Assembly (NCBI GenBank): GCA_029204225.1
Contig: CM055101.1
Location: forward strand, 3,267,891-3,331,890
Reading direction: 5' to 3'
Source: Diphasiastrum complanatum
Taxonomy: Eukaryota > Streptophyta > Lycopodiopsida > Lycopodiales > Lycopodiaceae
Length of the DNA stretch: 64,000 nucleotides
The translations under genes were made by a program, and so were the position numbers. Positions 23,463 to 34,700 of this stretch are shown piece by piece. The number at the start of each line of letters is the position of its first letter. The first letter of the stretch is position 1. The notes under the pieces are model-generated. The model was not told where the DNA came from. It ran no database searches and was given only the letters and a program-made list of their open reading frames with translations.

Positions 23463-24639
23463 GTTATGGCCTCTAACCCATTTTTCCGTCTAATTTTTTC
23501 GCCAAAAATAGATTTTGAATATTTTTTGATTTTTACGGATTTTTATGGGTTTTTTTTGGAGAGGATTGAGTGTTTGAAACTGAATCTCACACCACACAAT
23601 CTCTCCCTACAATGCTTCCAAACAAAAAATCAAGATAGAAGAGGCAAAATCTCAAAAAAGATGGCAAAACTAACACTAAATCACACTAATCTAACCCCAA
23701 AAATTTCGATTTTTTGTGTGAAAAAAGAGGAGAAGGAAGAGGAGAGGGAGAGAAAAAAGAGAAGAAGCTATGCAGTGAGACGAGAGTGTGGCTCTTCCCA
23801 GCAACAGCGCCACTGTAGGGACATAGATCTTTTGTAGTTCCGCCTGTCAACAAACGTTAGAACGCTGGATAGGCACCTAACTATGCAAAGATGCTAATTT
23901 AGTTGGATACTTGCTTTTTCTCCTAACTCTACCACCTCTAACACTAACCACTACTAACTCTACTCCACTACACTAGCATTTATCATGATTTCGGATGAAA
24001 TAGAAGAGAAGAAGAGAAGAGAGAAAAGAGAAGAGAGAGAAAAAGAGGGAAAGAGGGAAAGAGGGAAGAGGGAGGTTAGCTCAATTGCTCATGTTACATG
24101 CTAATGGAAAAATTATATCTATTAAAACAAGAACAATGGAATGGAAAGCAAAATGGAAACACAAAACAATAGCATTAGCAAGAGTGTTTAGCAATTGAGG
24201 ATGCTAGACTCTCCAATTTGGTAGAGTTTCCTCCTTCTTATTAAGCATGAAAAATAGAGTACAAATGGTGGTGCCTTTTTATAAATGGAGAAGGCCCTTG
24301 CCCCAAAATCCCATTGGCTAATATGTACATTGATCCTATCCATTCATCTTGGACCCAACTTAATCCAAGGGTCCACAAAAAGTACATTGGATATCACAAG
24401 ATTCATGTGAGTCCCAAATTGGACCCAATTTACAAAAGTTTAATACTAAGTTCTAAACTTGACTTTGAGCCTCAAGTTTTATTTTAATTACGAAAGGGCC
24501 CAAGTCTATTATTTATATTTACGCTCAACTTGCATGCTCATTGGGCCATGGGCTTAGACACGCAGGATGCCATGCCTTTGCAACACACTTATTAACCAAA
24601 TTTATTTATTTACACTGTGTTGAGAATACCCCCAATACA
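23463..24639 (-). mobile_element. Gypsy 5' LTR (23814-24639) with PBS and leader, minus orientation
   Basis: On the minus strand the LTR runs from TGTATTGGGGGTATTC (24639) to CCCTACA (23814). It is followed at once by GTGGCGCTGTTGCTGGGA (23796-23813), a diverged TGGCGCCGTTGCCGGGGA primer site. The leader continues to at least 23463. The LTR contains a GA-rich tract (about 24004-24072) and matches 26055-26795 and 29800-30136. No gag frame remains. Confidence 0.72.
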
Positions 24640-26054
24640 ACGCACCTTCATGCCCTGCATTCGCCTCTTCTGCATCCACTACTTCTGCTTCCGTCCACCC
24701 ATCCGCTGCTGCCATCACCTCTGTTTCTGTTGCACCCATCCCTCCACCTTCCATAGCTGTTCTCGTTTCTTCCACACCATCCATCACTATCGCTTCTTCC
24801 ATCCCTGTCGCATTCGCTTTCACTCCCCTTCTCAATATCAACCCTCTCGATTCACAACTATCTATCGACATCCTCGACTGGATGAACATCATTAACCTCA
24901 CGTCCCCAAAAGGCCTCTCGTCCCCCTACATCTCCTTCCATCCTCGACACCACCCTTCAGTTTCCTTCAGTCCTATCATTCCCTCCTTCGAAACACCCAT
25001 CCTCGCTCCTCTCTCCATTGCTGCCACTCCTGTCACACCCCCTGTCGAGAAGACATAATATGTGCCATCGCCTGATCGTGTTGACCCCACTGCACCAGTA
25101 GACATAGTAGCACCAAAGACACTCATCGAAGACGACAATGACATGGTGCAGATCATCTGGGCGACACCTCACCAAGCCCCAGCAAGTAGCACCGTACCGG
25201 CCGGGGGCCCACGAACATGATTTGGAAACTTTTGTCCATGATGCGGTAATGACCAGAACTATATTGGATGGCCGCGTATTGAAACTAGCTACAAGCAATA
25301 CGAAGCTGCGAGTGGAGATCACCTAGGACCTATAGATAACTCAAGAACACGAGCTAGTAGAGAAGCAAGAAGTGCTAAAACTGAAGAAGCACGAAGATGA
25401 TCTCCAGAGGTACATCAAGGGCCTCTCAAAATCTACAAGGACGCCCAAGCAACCGTCTAGGAGATCCAGAAGCAAGCGACACAATGTCTCATTATGCTCC
25501 AAGCTCAGCTCAAGTCTATGAAACGAAAAATCAACGCTTGGGAGCGGAGGTGCAGGTACTACAAGCTGAAAAGACTTCTTGGCTAGCTCAACCAATCCCT
25601 GCTGATCGACCTTTCACACAAGCTGAGATGGATCTTCTCATGCAGCAGGTGAAAATCTATTGCCAAAAATGCTCGACAACTACCAGGTAGAGTCCGGTAC
25701 CAAAGGAGTGCCCTACAAGAGTCCGCACATGCAAAGAGTGCCCTAAAGGCATGCCAATGCCACATGGAACAACAATCCCAACTAGCCCCAATGGTAGTTC
25801 CAGTGCCACCCACATTAGAAGCTGCGATGACTAGTTCCAACCAAGACAAAGACAAGCAAGCAGCGGGGGTAGAAGTTTAGGATCAAGTAGAGGCCAGTGG
25901 ACAAGAAGAGGGACTCCTAAAGATAAGAGAAGTACAAAAAGACTGGCCTTTATGGAGGAGGTTACAAGAAATCTGATCCAATAACGACGAGCAAAACGGG
26001 CACTTTACTAAACACAAATGCCGAGGGACCATCACTACTTCAGGTCGAAGGCCC
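24640..26054 (+). mobile_element. Gypsy internal remnant, coiled-coil-like coding relic
   Basis: Frames on the plus strand are broken by stops but keep coding character: a Pro-rich stretch (24640-25120), then charged heptad-like sequence (for example EEARR, QAQLKSMKRKINAWERR) and a C-terminal VVPVPPTLEAA segment. It abuts the plus-oriented LTR at 26055 after a GAAGGCCC stretch, so it is probably the last internal part of that element. The protein is not recognised. Confidence 0.45.
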
Positions 26055-26795
26055 TGTTGGGGGTATTCCAGTGTAAAAAAATAAATTTGTCGAAAAAATA
26101 GAAATAAGTTGCGAGGGTCGTGGCATCCTACGTGCATAAATTCATGGCCCAATGAGCACTTGTAAATAATTAATTTTGGAATAAACTTGACTATGGGCCA
26201 TGTAATATGCTTAACTTAAGTTCCTAAGTTTTTGTAATTAGTCAAAAGTCAAATGGTGGTAGGTGGGGTGTGCTTCTTTCTACACCATTGATGAGTTTGT
26301 GTTTTTTGTGAAGGGTGTGGATTTCAATCCCACCTTCTTTCAAGTAGCCAATAGGAAGCAAGGGGCAAGGGCCACTCCAAAAATAAAAAGGCACCTATTG
26401 TACACCATTATACGTGCTTATTTGAGAGGAGGAGACTCTGGTATTTTGAGAGCTCAAGCATCTTAATGTGCTATTCTTGCATGCTCTTGCTCTTTCATTG
26501 TGTTTGTTATTTGATTTCTATTTGCTATTGTTCTTGCTTTGTAGTAGTTAAAGGTTTCTCCATTAGCATGCTAGGATGAGCACATGAGCTAACCTCCCTC
26601 TAACTTTCTCTCTCTTTTTTCTCTTTCACCTTCAATCTTGATGTGTTAGTGTTAGTGAAAGTAGAGTTAGAAGTGGGGTAGTGTTAAAAATAGGGTTAGG
26701 AAGCATCTAAATTAGTAACCAAGAATACTTAGGAACCTATCCTTGTGTTTTAACCCTTCTTGACAGGCGGAGGGCTGCTCACCATCGAATCTACA
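26055..26795 (+). repeat. Gypsy 3' LTR, inverted relative to 23814-24639
   Basis: Starts TGTTGGGGGTATTCC and ends near CTACA at 26795. It aligns with the reverse complement of 23814-24639 along most of its length, including the CCCAATGAGCA segment, the AGGCACCTATTGTACACCATT region and GACAGGCGGA near the end. The two LTRs diverge by many substitutions and indels. Confidence 0.75.
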
Positions 26796-28540
26796 CACCT
26801 ACACAAAAGCAAATAGTTGAAGGATTGACCTTCAAAACAGTAATCATACAAGTGGTTGGAACATTTGTTTTATTTCTTAAAAATATCATAATGAGCCATC
26901 TTAGTTTTTGTTGGGTCACCAAGAAGCAGATCATTGGAGGCAAGTCATTGGAACTGAATTGTTCGAGAATCACCAAAAATCTTGAACTCAATTTACTATA
27001 AATGATTGATTTTTGAGTCCAAAACCGATCGTAGAAGGTGCTTGTGATGTATTTGCATGCATGTAGATGTGTGCATGCGAATGTGGAGCTCCAAATAAGT
27101 TTGTGATCAGCTGGTTGAATGCTATTATGTATGGGATGTGTACATATTGTTGTTCCACTGTAATCTTTTTGTCTTCAGAAATTTGTGAGTAGTATGAATC
27201 TATTAAAACTTGATTCTAAAAAGCCTATTGAGAATATTTGCCAGCTACTTTCCCTTGCGAAAGAACTCCTATAAAAATGGATTAATCACTCTTCTAGGAT
27301 TCAGCCTACAGAATTCATCAAAGTGTGAAATAGGAAGAAGTTAATGACATTCTCTGCTTACAGATCCATAGATTCTACATTCTTAATTTGTTGAATCTTT
27401 AGTGCCCTAACAAAGTCTCAGATTGCAGCACCCAATCATCCCCACTGATGCTCCACGTTGTGACAATTATGGCCATAGGCATTGGGTCAATTGAAATTTT
27501 GTTGATGACAACATGCTAAGGGAAGTAAGGATCGGGATTCGAAGGATAGGTTTCTAGATGCGGGTCTCTAATCTCTTTCAAGCTCTGATTGTCAAGGTTG
27601 ATATATCATGTCATAAATTGCGTCTCCAAGGCATAGGAGATACATCATCTTCTTCGACACTTTGATCTTTTCAAACTTCTGATTATTAGGATTCATTGTA
27701 TGGAATAAAGGATCTTGTTGTTGTCAATGCTCTTTAGATTCGACAATTGTAGAAAGCATGCATAATGTGTTGCTTGGACAATATTGCGATTTTTGCCATA
27801 TTTGCATGAAGCATTTTGATGCGTGCAAACATGTGAATTAGCATTTGAGCATTTGATGTTCCCCTCACTCCTCCATGCAAGGTTTCTTCGTTGTTCCCAT
27901 TTACTGAAGATCTTTTTCACATTGAAAGCATGCAATATCTTTTGTTACAAAGTCGTCCACAAACTCACTGCTACATTTCAACAATCACCTTTATAGTAAT
28001 AATCAACCCAACGTAGACTATCTCTTTTCCCGATATGATATAAAACATCGATGGACAACATCATGATGTAATTTTCCAATTTTCTTACATCCCTTCAAAT
28101 AAAATCAACTATAACCATGATAAAATAATATACAAACATATGTATAGTCAATCATGGATTATGTTATATAATACAAAAAATTAATCATCAACAAATTTTA
28201 TCAATTTTTTGTGATTGATATCAAATTTCTTATTATACAATACAAACTTTTGCAGATCATGCACATATTTCAAAATCAAAATATATATCCATTGCATAAA
28301 TTAATTTTTCACAAAACTTATTATTCTAATATTATGTCATGAATGCCTTTCCATATTGCTCAATTTCTAGCATTCATACAGAGTAACAATTTAACAATAT
28401 GACATGGCTAGGCCTTTGTGGTACAATACCACATCATTCTTGTTATTTTAGTATTGTGAATAGTAAATTGTGGTGGTAGCTTCTATGGCCAAATGAGAAA
28501 TCTCTATAATGAGTAGTAGATTAAGCCTATATAGGCAGCA
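26796..28540. other. Intergenic, AT-rich, nothing recognised
   Basis: No frame with domain features. Bases 27950-28420 are very AT-rich. Confidence 0.5.
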
Positions 28541-28542
28541 AT

Positions 28543-28757
28543 TTGGCTCCAAGATGTCATTACCATAGTGGGCAAGGTTTGTGTCACCTTGGTAGATGTT
28601 GTAAAGTTACATTTACAAGCTTTACTTTCGGCACCACTGGCGCCAGCATTGTCCCCGGCGCTAGCAACGCCCCTGTTGCTCCCGGTGCCAACGGCGACGG
28701 CGCCGCTCCCGGCGCCACTATGACCAGAATCCAGCCGGCGCCAAGTTCCTATGGCTG
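28543..28757 (+). other. GC-rich GGCGCC-repeat segment with a 71-codon frame
   Basis: The frame ends in a Gly/Ala/Pro-rich stretch (ASIVPGASNAPVAPGANGDG) caused by repeated GGCGCC/GGTGCC motifs. Base composition differs sharply from the surrounding AT-rich DNA. I consider a protein unlikely and the sequence more likely low-complexity transposon DNA. Confidence 0.5.
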
Positions 28758-28950
28758 AAAATCTTTGATCGGTTCCTAGCGAAGTCCAGAGAGCTCAGAT
28801 TGATGTGCAATCACCTCACACGATCTAGGCACGATAAAAGGAAGCCTGGGGATCAATATATTCTAGAGAGAGAAAATGACTTTCTAGAGAGAGAAAATTT
28901 TAGAGAGAGAAAAATGTGCTTTACCAGCCTGGGTAGAGTGCTTGGTATGA

Positions 28951-28952
<2 letters not shown>

Positions 28953-28985
<33 letters not shown>
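28953..28985 (+). repeat. Poly-G tract of 33 G
   Basis: An uninterrupted run of G follows TATGAGA. Just upstream (28862-28912) a TCTAGAGAGAGAAAAT-like unit is repeated three times. Such a tract can form G-quadruplexes, and its true length is unreliable in sequencing. Confidence 0.95.
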
Positions 28986-28986
<1 letters not shown>

Positions 28987-29214
28987 GTGTGCCCGATCCC
29001 ACCAATACTATAGGGGAGTGCGGGTTGCGACTCAGGACGAGCTCCAATCAAGTCTCAGCCTCCCTTGCTGGAATGTTGTCCTGACTCTCGCCTTGGCATG
29101 CTAGCGCCCCGGAGACTAGGGTCGGTCACACACTTGAAATGTAACCTTCTCAGATTTATCAATAAAGTGGGATTTTTCTCAAACTGACTCTGATTACCTT
29201 CTGGGTTTCAGTGT

Positions 29215-29799
29215 TTGGTAAAAGCGCCAGTTGTAAGTCGAATCCCGGGACGCCAGCGGTATGCCGTCGGGACCATTCGGTCCGTGGCGCCAGCGGTATG
29301 CTGTCGGGACCATTTGGTTCAGAAACTGGTTGTCTCCATATCTGTCGCGGCTTGTGGTTCTAAGTGTTCCTTGCATGAACGTGAATGGGTTAAGCTCTTG
29401 GGGAACGGGCTCTACCCTGTCGGCTGAGTTGGCTTGGGTGGAATTTACCTGTTTATGGCTGTCCAGTCTGGCGTGGCGCCAGGTTGGCTTCCAGCACTCG
29501 TGACGAAGCTTTCAGTTGGTTAAGTCTGATGTAAGTCAGACCGCTTGCTTGGAATGGATGTTACTCGTTTGTAACGAAGTTTCGAGTTGGTTAAGTTTGA
29601 TGTATGTCGGGCGGCTTGCTTGGAGGGAAGTCACCCACATCGGGACCCCCGATCTGGCATGGCGCCAGTTTGGATCTCAGTGTTGGTTTTCGGAACTTCA
29701 AGTTGGTTAAGTCTGATCGTGGTTGGCGAGTTGGCTGCTTGTATGTCAAGTGGGTTTGGATGGCAAGAGTTGAAGGCTGGGAAGCTAAGTCGTGGTTCT
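29215..29799. repeat. GC-rich region of short direct repeats
   Basis: CGCCAGCGGTATGC.GTCGGG occurs twice about 37 bp apart (29250-29315). AGTTGGTTAAGT.TGAT occurs three times (about 29513, 29586 and 29702), each with GCTTGCTTGG- or GGCTGCTTG-like sequence downstream. Small frames here look like by-products of the repeats. Confidence 0.7.
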
Positions 29800-30136
29800 C
29801 GGCTCCCTTAAGTGGCAAGGATTGCAATCTTAGCCTTTCAAAGAAACACAAAAGATTTAATGGTGTACAAATAAACACATCCCACCTACCACCATTTGAC
29901 TTTGACTCAACCTTGTAACTTAGACTTTGGCCTTTAATAAGGCCCAAGTCATTAGGAAACAACTTAAACTATTTAACTAGTGTGCTCATTGGGGTAGGCT
30001 TATACATGCAGGAAGCCAGTGCCTCACACTTATTGCCCTACTGTAATGTGGCGGGGCCCACTTGGTAAGGCTTGGCCAACAATAATTTTAGTGGTGGGAC
30101 CCATTAATTTATTATTGTACACGAAATACCCACAAC
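29800..30136 (-). repeat. Partial gypsy LTR, same family as 26055-26795
   Basis: The minus strand begins TGTTGTGGGTATTTCGTG at 30136 and aligns with the first 300 bp of the LTR at 26055. Shared parts include a TGAGCACAC/TGAGCACTT region and CAAATGGTGGTAGGTGGG. Homology fades near 29800. Confidence 0.7.
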
Positions 30137-30970
30137 AGCCTCCCCTCCATTTCACAAAGAGTGAGAGTTGCCCCTAGGTGACATTGAAATGTGCCAAGCT
30201 GGGGTAAGTCAAGATATCAGGGGAGTATCTTGGACCTCTTGAAGTATTGGGAGGTACATGGTGGGCCTACTCTCTCTCCTCCAATAAAAACTTTAAATAC
30301 CTTATCTAATTTGAATTCAGATAATAAATGCTTTGCCCTCCAAATAAAAAGGGCCTTGCACATGGAATGACTTGGAAGTAGCTGGGCTTTCAAACTGGGG
30401 TGTAATTGCAAATTTTGAAATGGCCCTGGACCCTTCCATGTGAAACCACCCTTAGTCCACTCAACCCACTAGCCTTGACAAGTGCTTGGTTTTAGGTAGC
30501 ACATGATCAGATCTTGGGTAAGGACAAAAAATCTCTTCACTATAAGAAGTCTTAGGTACTTTTGACGAGAATCATAAAAAAAACTTGTCCACCCTATTCT
30601 ATCCCCGATAGTCATGATTTGTTGTGTGGATGACATTTTAGAATAGGTGCTTGGCTTTAGAGTCAGCCACTTCTCAATTGTTCAAGGTAGATTTGTGGAT
30701 ATGCAATTATTGTATACAAATAAGGGGTTTGAGAGCATTTTTTATAACATCATGATCATTCTAAAAGAGCCAATCAATGCTAGGGAAAAAGTCACTTTGA
30801 TAATATAGGAAGTTCTGGATTTGAGCAGAAATGGTAAAAGAGTACAAAATCTATATAAATTTGGAATTTGTCACTAAGTTTAATGCTTTTTTCATACACA
30901 AAAAATACACAAAAAAATAAATTTGCAAACAAACAAACAAACAAACATTGAAATATAAGTTTTGGGGTGC
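30137..30970. other. Upstream flank of CAO, nothing recognised
   Basis: No frame or repeat of note. It ends in an AT-rich run with AAAC repeats (30925-30950) just before the putative promoter. Confidence 0.45.
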
Positions 30971-30971
30971 A

Positions 30972-31097
30972 CACGTGGCGCGAGCTGTGCCACAAGCGCA
31001 TGGCATTGACGAGGAGAAGAATGGAAGGCACACCGCAAATCCCATTGTCCAATCAAATCGCTTTATTCTGCCACGTTGGCTGCCACGTCACTTTATC
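30972..31097 (+). promoter_or_regulatory. Putative light-responsive promoter elements of CAO
   Basis: Within 130 bp lie a G-box CACGTGGC (30972-30979), a CCAAT box (31049-31053), CCACGTT (31071-31077), GCCACGTCAC (31082-31091) and a reverse I-box core TTATC (31093-31097). ACGT cores bind bZIP/bHLH factors, and G-box plus I-box pairs are typical of photosynthesis-gene promoters. The start codon is about 630 bp downstream. Neither the transcription start nor a TATA box was fixed. Regulation by light is an inference from the motifs. Confidence 0.5.
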
Positions 31098-31729
31098 CGC
31101 CAAGCCATCATCCTTTATGGGCAGATTTGTCCCTGAGGATATTGCGAAGAGAGAGAGAGAGAGAGGAAGAGAGCTTTTTGGCGAGCAAGATCCAGTGTTT
31201 TCGAAAGCAGTGAGGATCTTGCTCATACCGCCTTGCACAGACAGTGGAAGGATTGGGTTTTGTGGAAAGAATGCTTTCTGTGGGATGAAAAAGTAACTGG
31301 CATCAGGAATAGGCAGAGTGGTTTGTTTTGAACTTAGAAATAGAGCAGAAACAACGGTGATTGTATCATGGTGTGTGCTGATGGATCATGGATGTAGAAG
31401 AGGCTGGTTTTTGGCTCTGTATGTTGAAAAACAGGCTGAAGTAGCATTTGGTATGAAAAACCTGATGTATTTTGGTAGCTGTATATGCCATGGAAACTCT
31501 AAGCATTTAAGATTTCTGATCTAGGCATGGTATTGAGATTAGTAAAGTGAGAAGGAAAATCCCACGTTTGGTTTAGTTTGCTGCGGCTGTAAGGCTTGTG
31601 GAACAAAAGCAGACAATCTGGGAGAGCCCGCTGAGAATTTTGCTGGGATCTTGTGTTCTCTGTGATGAGTTGTAGACAGCAGCAGAATGTGAGTAACGAA
31701 TTATCTGCATCGCTCATGAGCACTTGAAT

Positions 31730-34700
31730 ATGGCTGTCTTTGTGGCTTCTGGCACTGCTAGTTGTATAGGTGGGAAGTCTGCCACCTGCAACATCCTCTC
31801 AGATGGCCTTGTGTGCAGTTCTGCCTGTGTTGATGTAATGCTGCAACCTACAGACCGGTTTTTCGGAAGAGTAGGTTTGACAAAAACAGAAAGATCAAGG
31901 TTGGTGGTGGAACCAGGATTAAGAAGTGAGCATTGGTTTAGCAGAGTTGTTCACGGAAGCACAAAAAGAGGCGGCAATTTGCTATTTGCTGGAGCTGCTG
32001 GTAATAGCAACTCAGGTGATGCCTCAACAAGTGCATCAGACACTATGCAGGATTTGTGCAGTCATGAGAATAAAGGATCAGAAAGCTTAGAGGTCCCCAG
32101 AGCCCCTAAGCTTCTCGATGTGTATCAAGCATGGGAGCTATTGAGGCAAGATGTCATGTACCTTGATTGGAGGGCTAAGCAGGACATATGGGCCATTAAA
32201 ACAGCACATGACAAGGTTTGTGTCCTTTGTCAAATAATCCTTTTACAAATTGCATATACAAAGTTTGCAGTAGTTCTTGCGTTGCTTTTGGAATTTATAT
32301 TATGTTCTTGAACAATGTTCTGGCTGCCAATGCTTTCAATCTCTATTGGTGCTTTTTGGCCTCCAGCTATACTCTCAGTTATGTTTTGAGCAAGCAGAAG
32401 TGGCGAGATGTCAATTTTCCTTAATCTTCTATAAATAGGGACTTCATTTGATTGGCTTTGATCTTTAGTGATAGGTTTCATTATGACTGAATCTGCTCTT
32501 CACCTCTGGAAGAGATAAAAACTCAGCATGTTGGTCTGTGTACAAATATATGAAAGCTAATGTGGATGTACTTTGGAGCATGTGACCTCCACATACTTCT
32601 AGGCACCCAACCAAGTGAGTAAAGGATGTCATAGCATTTGATTCATGCTATGCATGATAAAGTTGATGGTTTGAGACTTTGTGGGTGGACTCTATAAGGT
32701 TGACAATTGCAAGTCTCCTTTGTTATGTCAGGTACTACCCTAGACACAACATCAATAAATATTGAGCAATGTTGCTATTGAACTTCTGCCCTATACACAT
32801 TGTTCATTTGTATGAATATTTGAAGTATGCCAAAGTTTTCCATACCTATTCTCTATCCATTGCCTCTTCCCAAAGATCTGCATCAGCTTGATTTAAGGTT
32901 CAGTTACTGTAGCAGGTTCCTCCATAAGATAACATGCTGATTCATCGATAAATCTTACTGGTGAACTCTTTGCCCAGTCGATCTTTTGAGAGGTACAGGT
33001 TCAGGTGGCTGTTGAAATCGATTTTGCTCCTGTGGCTGATTTGTATGTTCTTGATCAGAATCAATATCTATAGGCAGACCATTTGAAGATATACGATTAA
33101 AGAATTGATCTTCAGGTGTGCTGTATAGAGGAGCACTTAAAGATTCATCTAAATTCTGATTTTCACCTTTCATGTCAATGGATTGATCTTCAATAGATGC
33201 AACATCCCTGCCAACATTTAATTTACAAATTTTTGGGTCGAATAATTTGTATGCCTTGCTTTGTGAAGAATAGCCAACAAAAATTGATCTTTTGCTGTTT
33301 GGATCGAATTTCTTCCTGGTTTCCTTTGGAATTTGAGCAAAAACGGTACAACCAAACACTTTAATATTTTCCAATGATGGTTTGGAACCAGTCCATACCT
33401 CAAGAGGTGTTTGGTTTAGCAATCCTTTTGTAGAGCACCTATTTTGAACAAATGTGGCTGTTTCTACAGCCTCGGCCCATGTGGAGTCTTATGATCTCAC
33501 ATTATCCAAATTTTGTCATATATTGTAAAAAATTTTCAATTTCCATGTATATAAAATGTGCTATAGTGCGTAAATTATGTAAAGGCCTATTTTGCACCTT
33601 GTAAATTCATATTTTGAGTAGAAGTTGCGACGTACTAAAGAGACGCAATAGAAGTTCAGAACCGACATTTGACGGTTCGTAAACGACATTGAGGCTGAAG
33701 AACATTCCTATAAGGATAGCACTATGTGCCATTGTACATACGCATTTCTACGCAGAGCTGAGTATCAATAGAGAGCGAAGAGCAAGTTCTTACAACTGGA
33801 ACATTCTTTCCTTCTGTTATCTCTCACAGAATTACTTCTTATCATTTGTGCGAACACACTCTGTATGATCTGTGATTGATTGTGATACTGTTCTGTTTGC
33901 GTCACACACATTTCTTAAGTTATACTGAATTTCAATTACTCTAACACGGATATTCAGGCGACACCAGCAAGTAATAATTCTGACTAATGTGAGGAATTAG
34001 CTGAAGCGGTTAAACATAACTTTTAGCAGAAACTCCTTCAACTCTGAATGAGCTATGTGTTTAGATAATGGGATTGATTGAGGCTCTGTCTTGTTTGCTT
34101 CCTGCGATAAAAACTAATTCTCTGTGTTTGATTAAGAAGAACTTTTAGCGAATGTGATTCTGCTTGATGAATCTAATTGCTAGTTGCTGTCAGTTCTGAC
34201 TGTTTTCCTGATGCCTGAAGAGCCTGAAAGATAAAGTTATTCTTACAATTACAGACCTTGACCAAATCGTTTCATCATTGGTGTTCCTGGATGCTAATTT
34301 ACCCAAATATCTTTGGATAACCAGTTCTGTCGTTGTAGTATTCATTGTGAACTTTATACACTCTAGTCTGTTTATCATCATACATACATTTACCATGCAA
34401 AAGATGAGATAATTTCTCTCTTGGGGAACGATCAAACCTTTTATACTACGTAATTCATTGATTTTGTGGAAATCTATAACGACTAGTCCACCACAGCCCA
34501 ACATGATTTTGGTAAGTATACATGAGCCAACATGCATTTTGCAGCTTCTACCAAGGTCCTGTTTTTCTTCTCAGTTAAACCATTGGATTGTGGGCAAAAA
34601 TGAAGTTGTGAATTGTCTCTCAATTCCACAGCTTTGACAATAATCCTTAAATTTATTGGATATATATTCTCCTCCATTGTCAGTTCGGATAGCTTTTATC

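Noticed and set aside
23463-23837. 123-codon plus-strand frame with a Lys/Glu-rich end
   Set aside because: It is antisense to the leader and PBS of a minus-strand gypsy element; the charge pattern comes from CT-rich leader DNA.
23814-26795. Long-TIR DNA transposon (Mutator-like)
   Set aside because: The inverted arms have LTR features (TG start, and a PBS next to one arm) and no transposase relic was seen between them.
28800-29084. 94-codon plus-strand frame with a poly-Gly centre
   Set aside because: The frame only exists because the 33-G tract reads as Gly (or Pro on the other strand); the flanks have no domain.
31724-31729. CAO start two codons upstream of ATG 31730
   Set aside because: The upstream triplet is TTG; ATG 31730 gives a typical transit-peptide start.
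34190-34537. 115-codon minus-strand frame in CAO intron 1
   Set aside because: It lies in the solo LTR and crosses its right border into the integrase scrap, with no recognisable domain.
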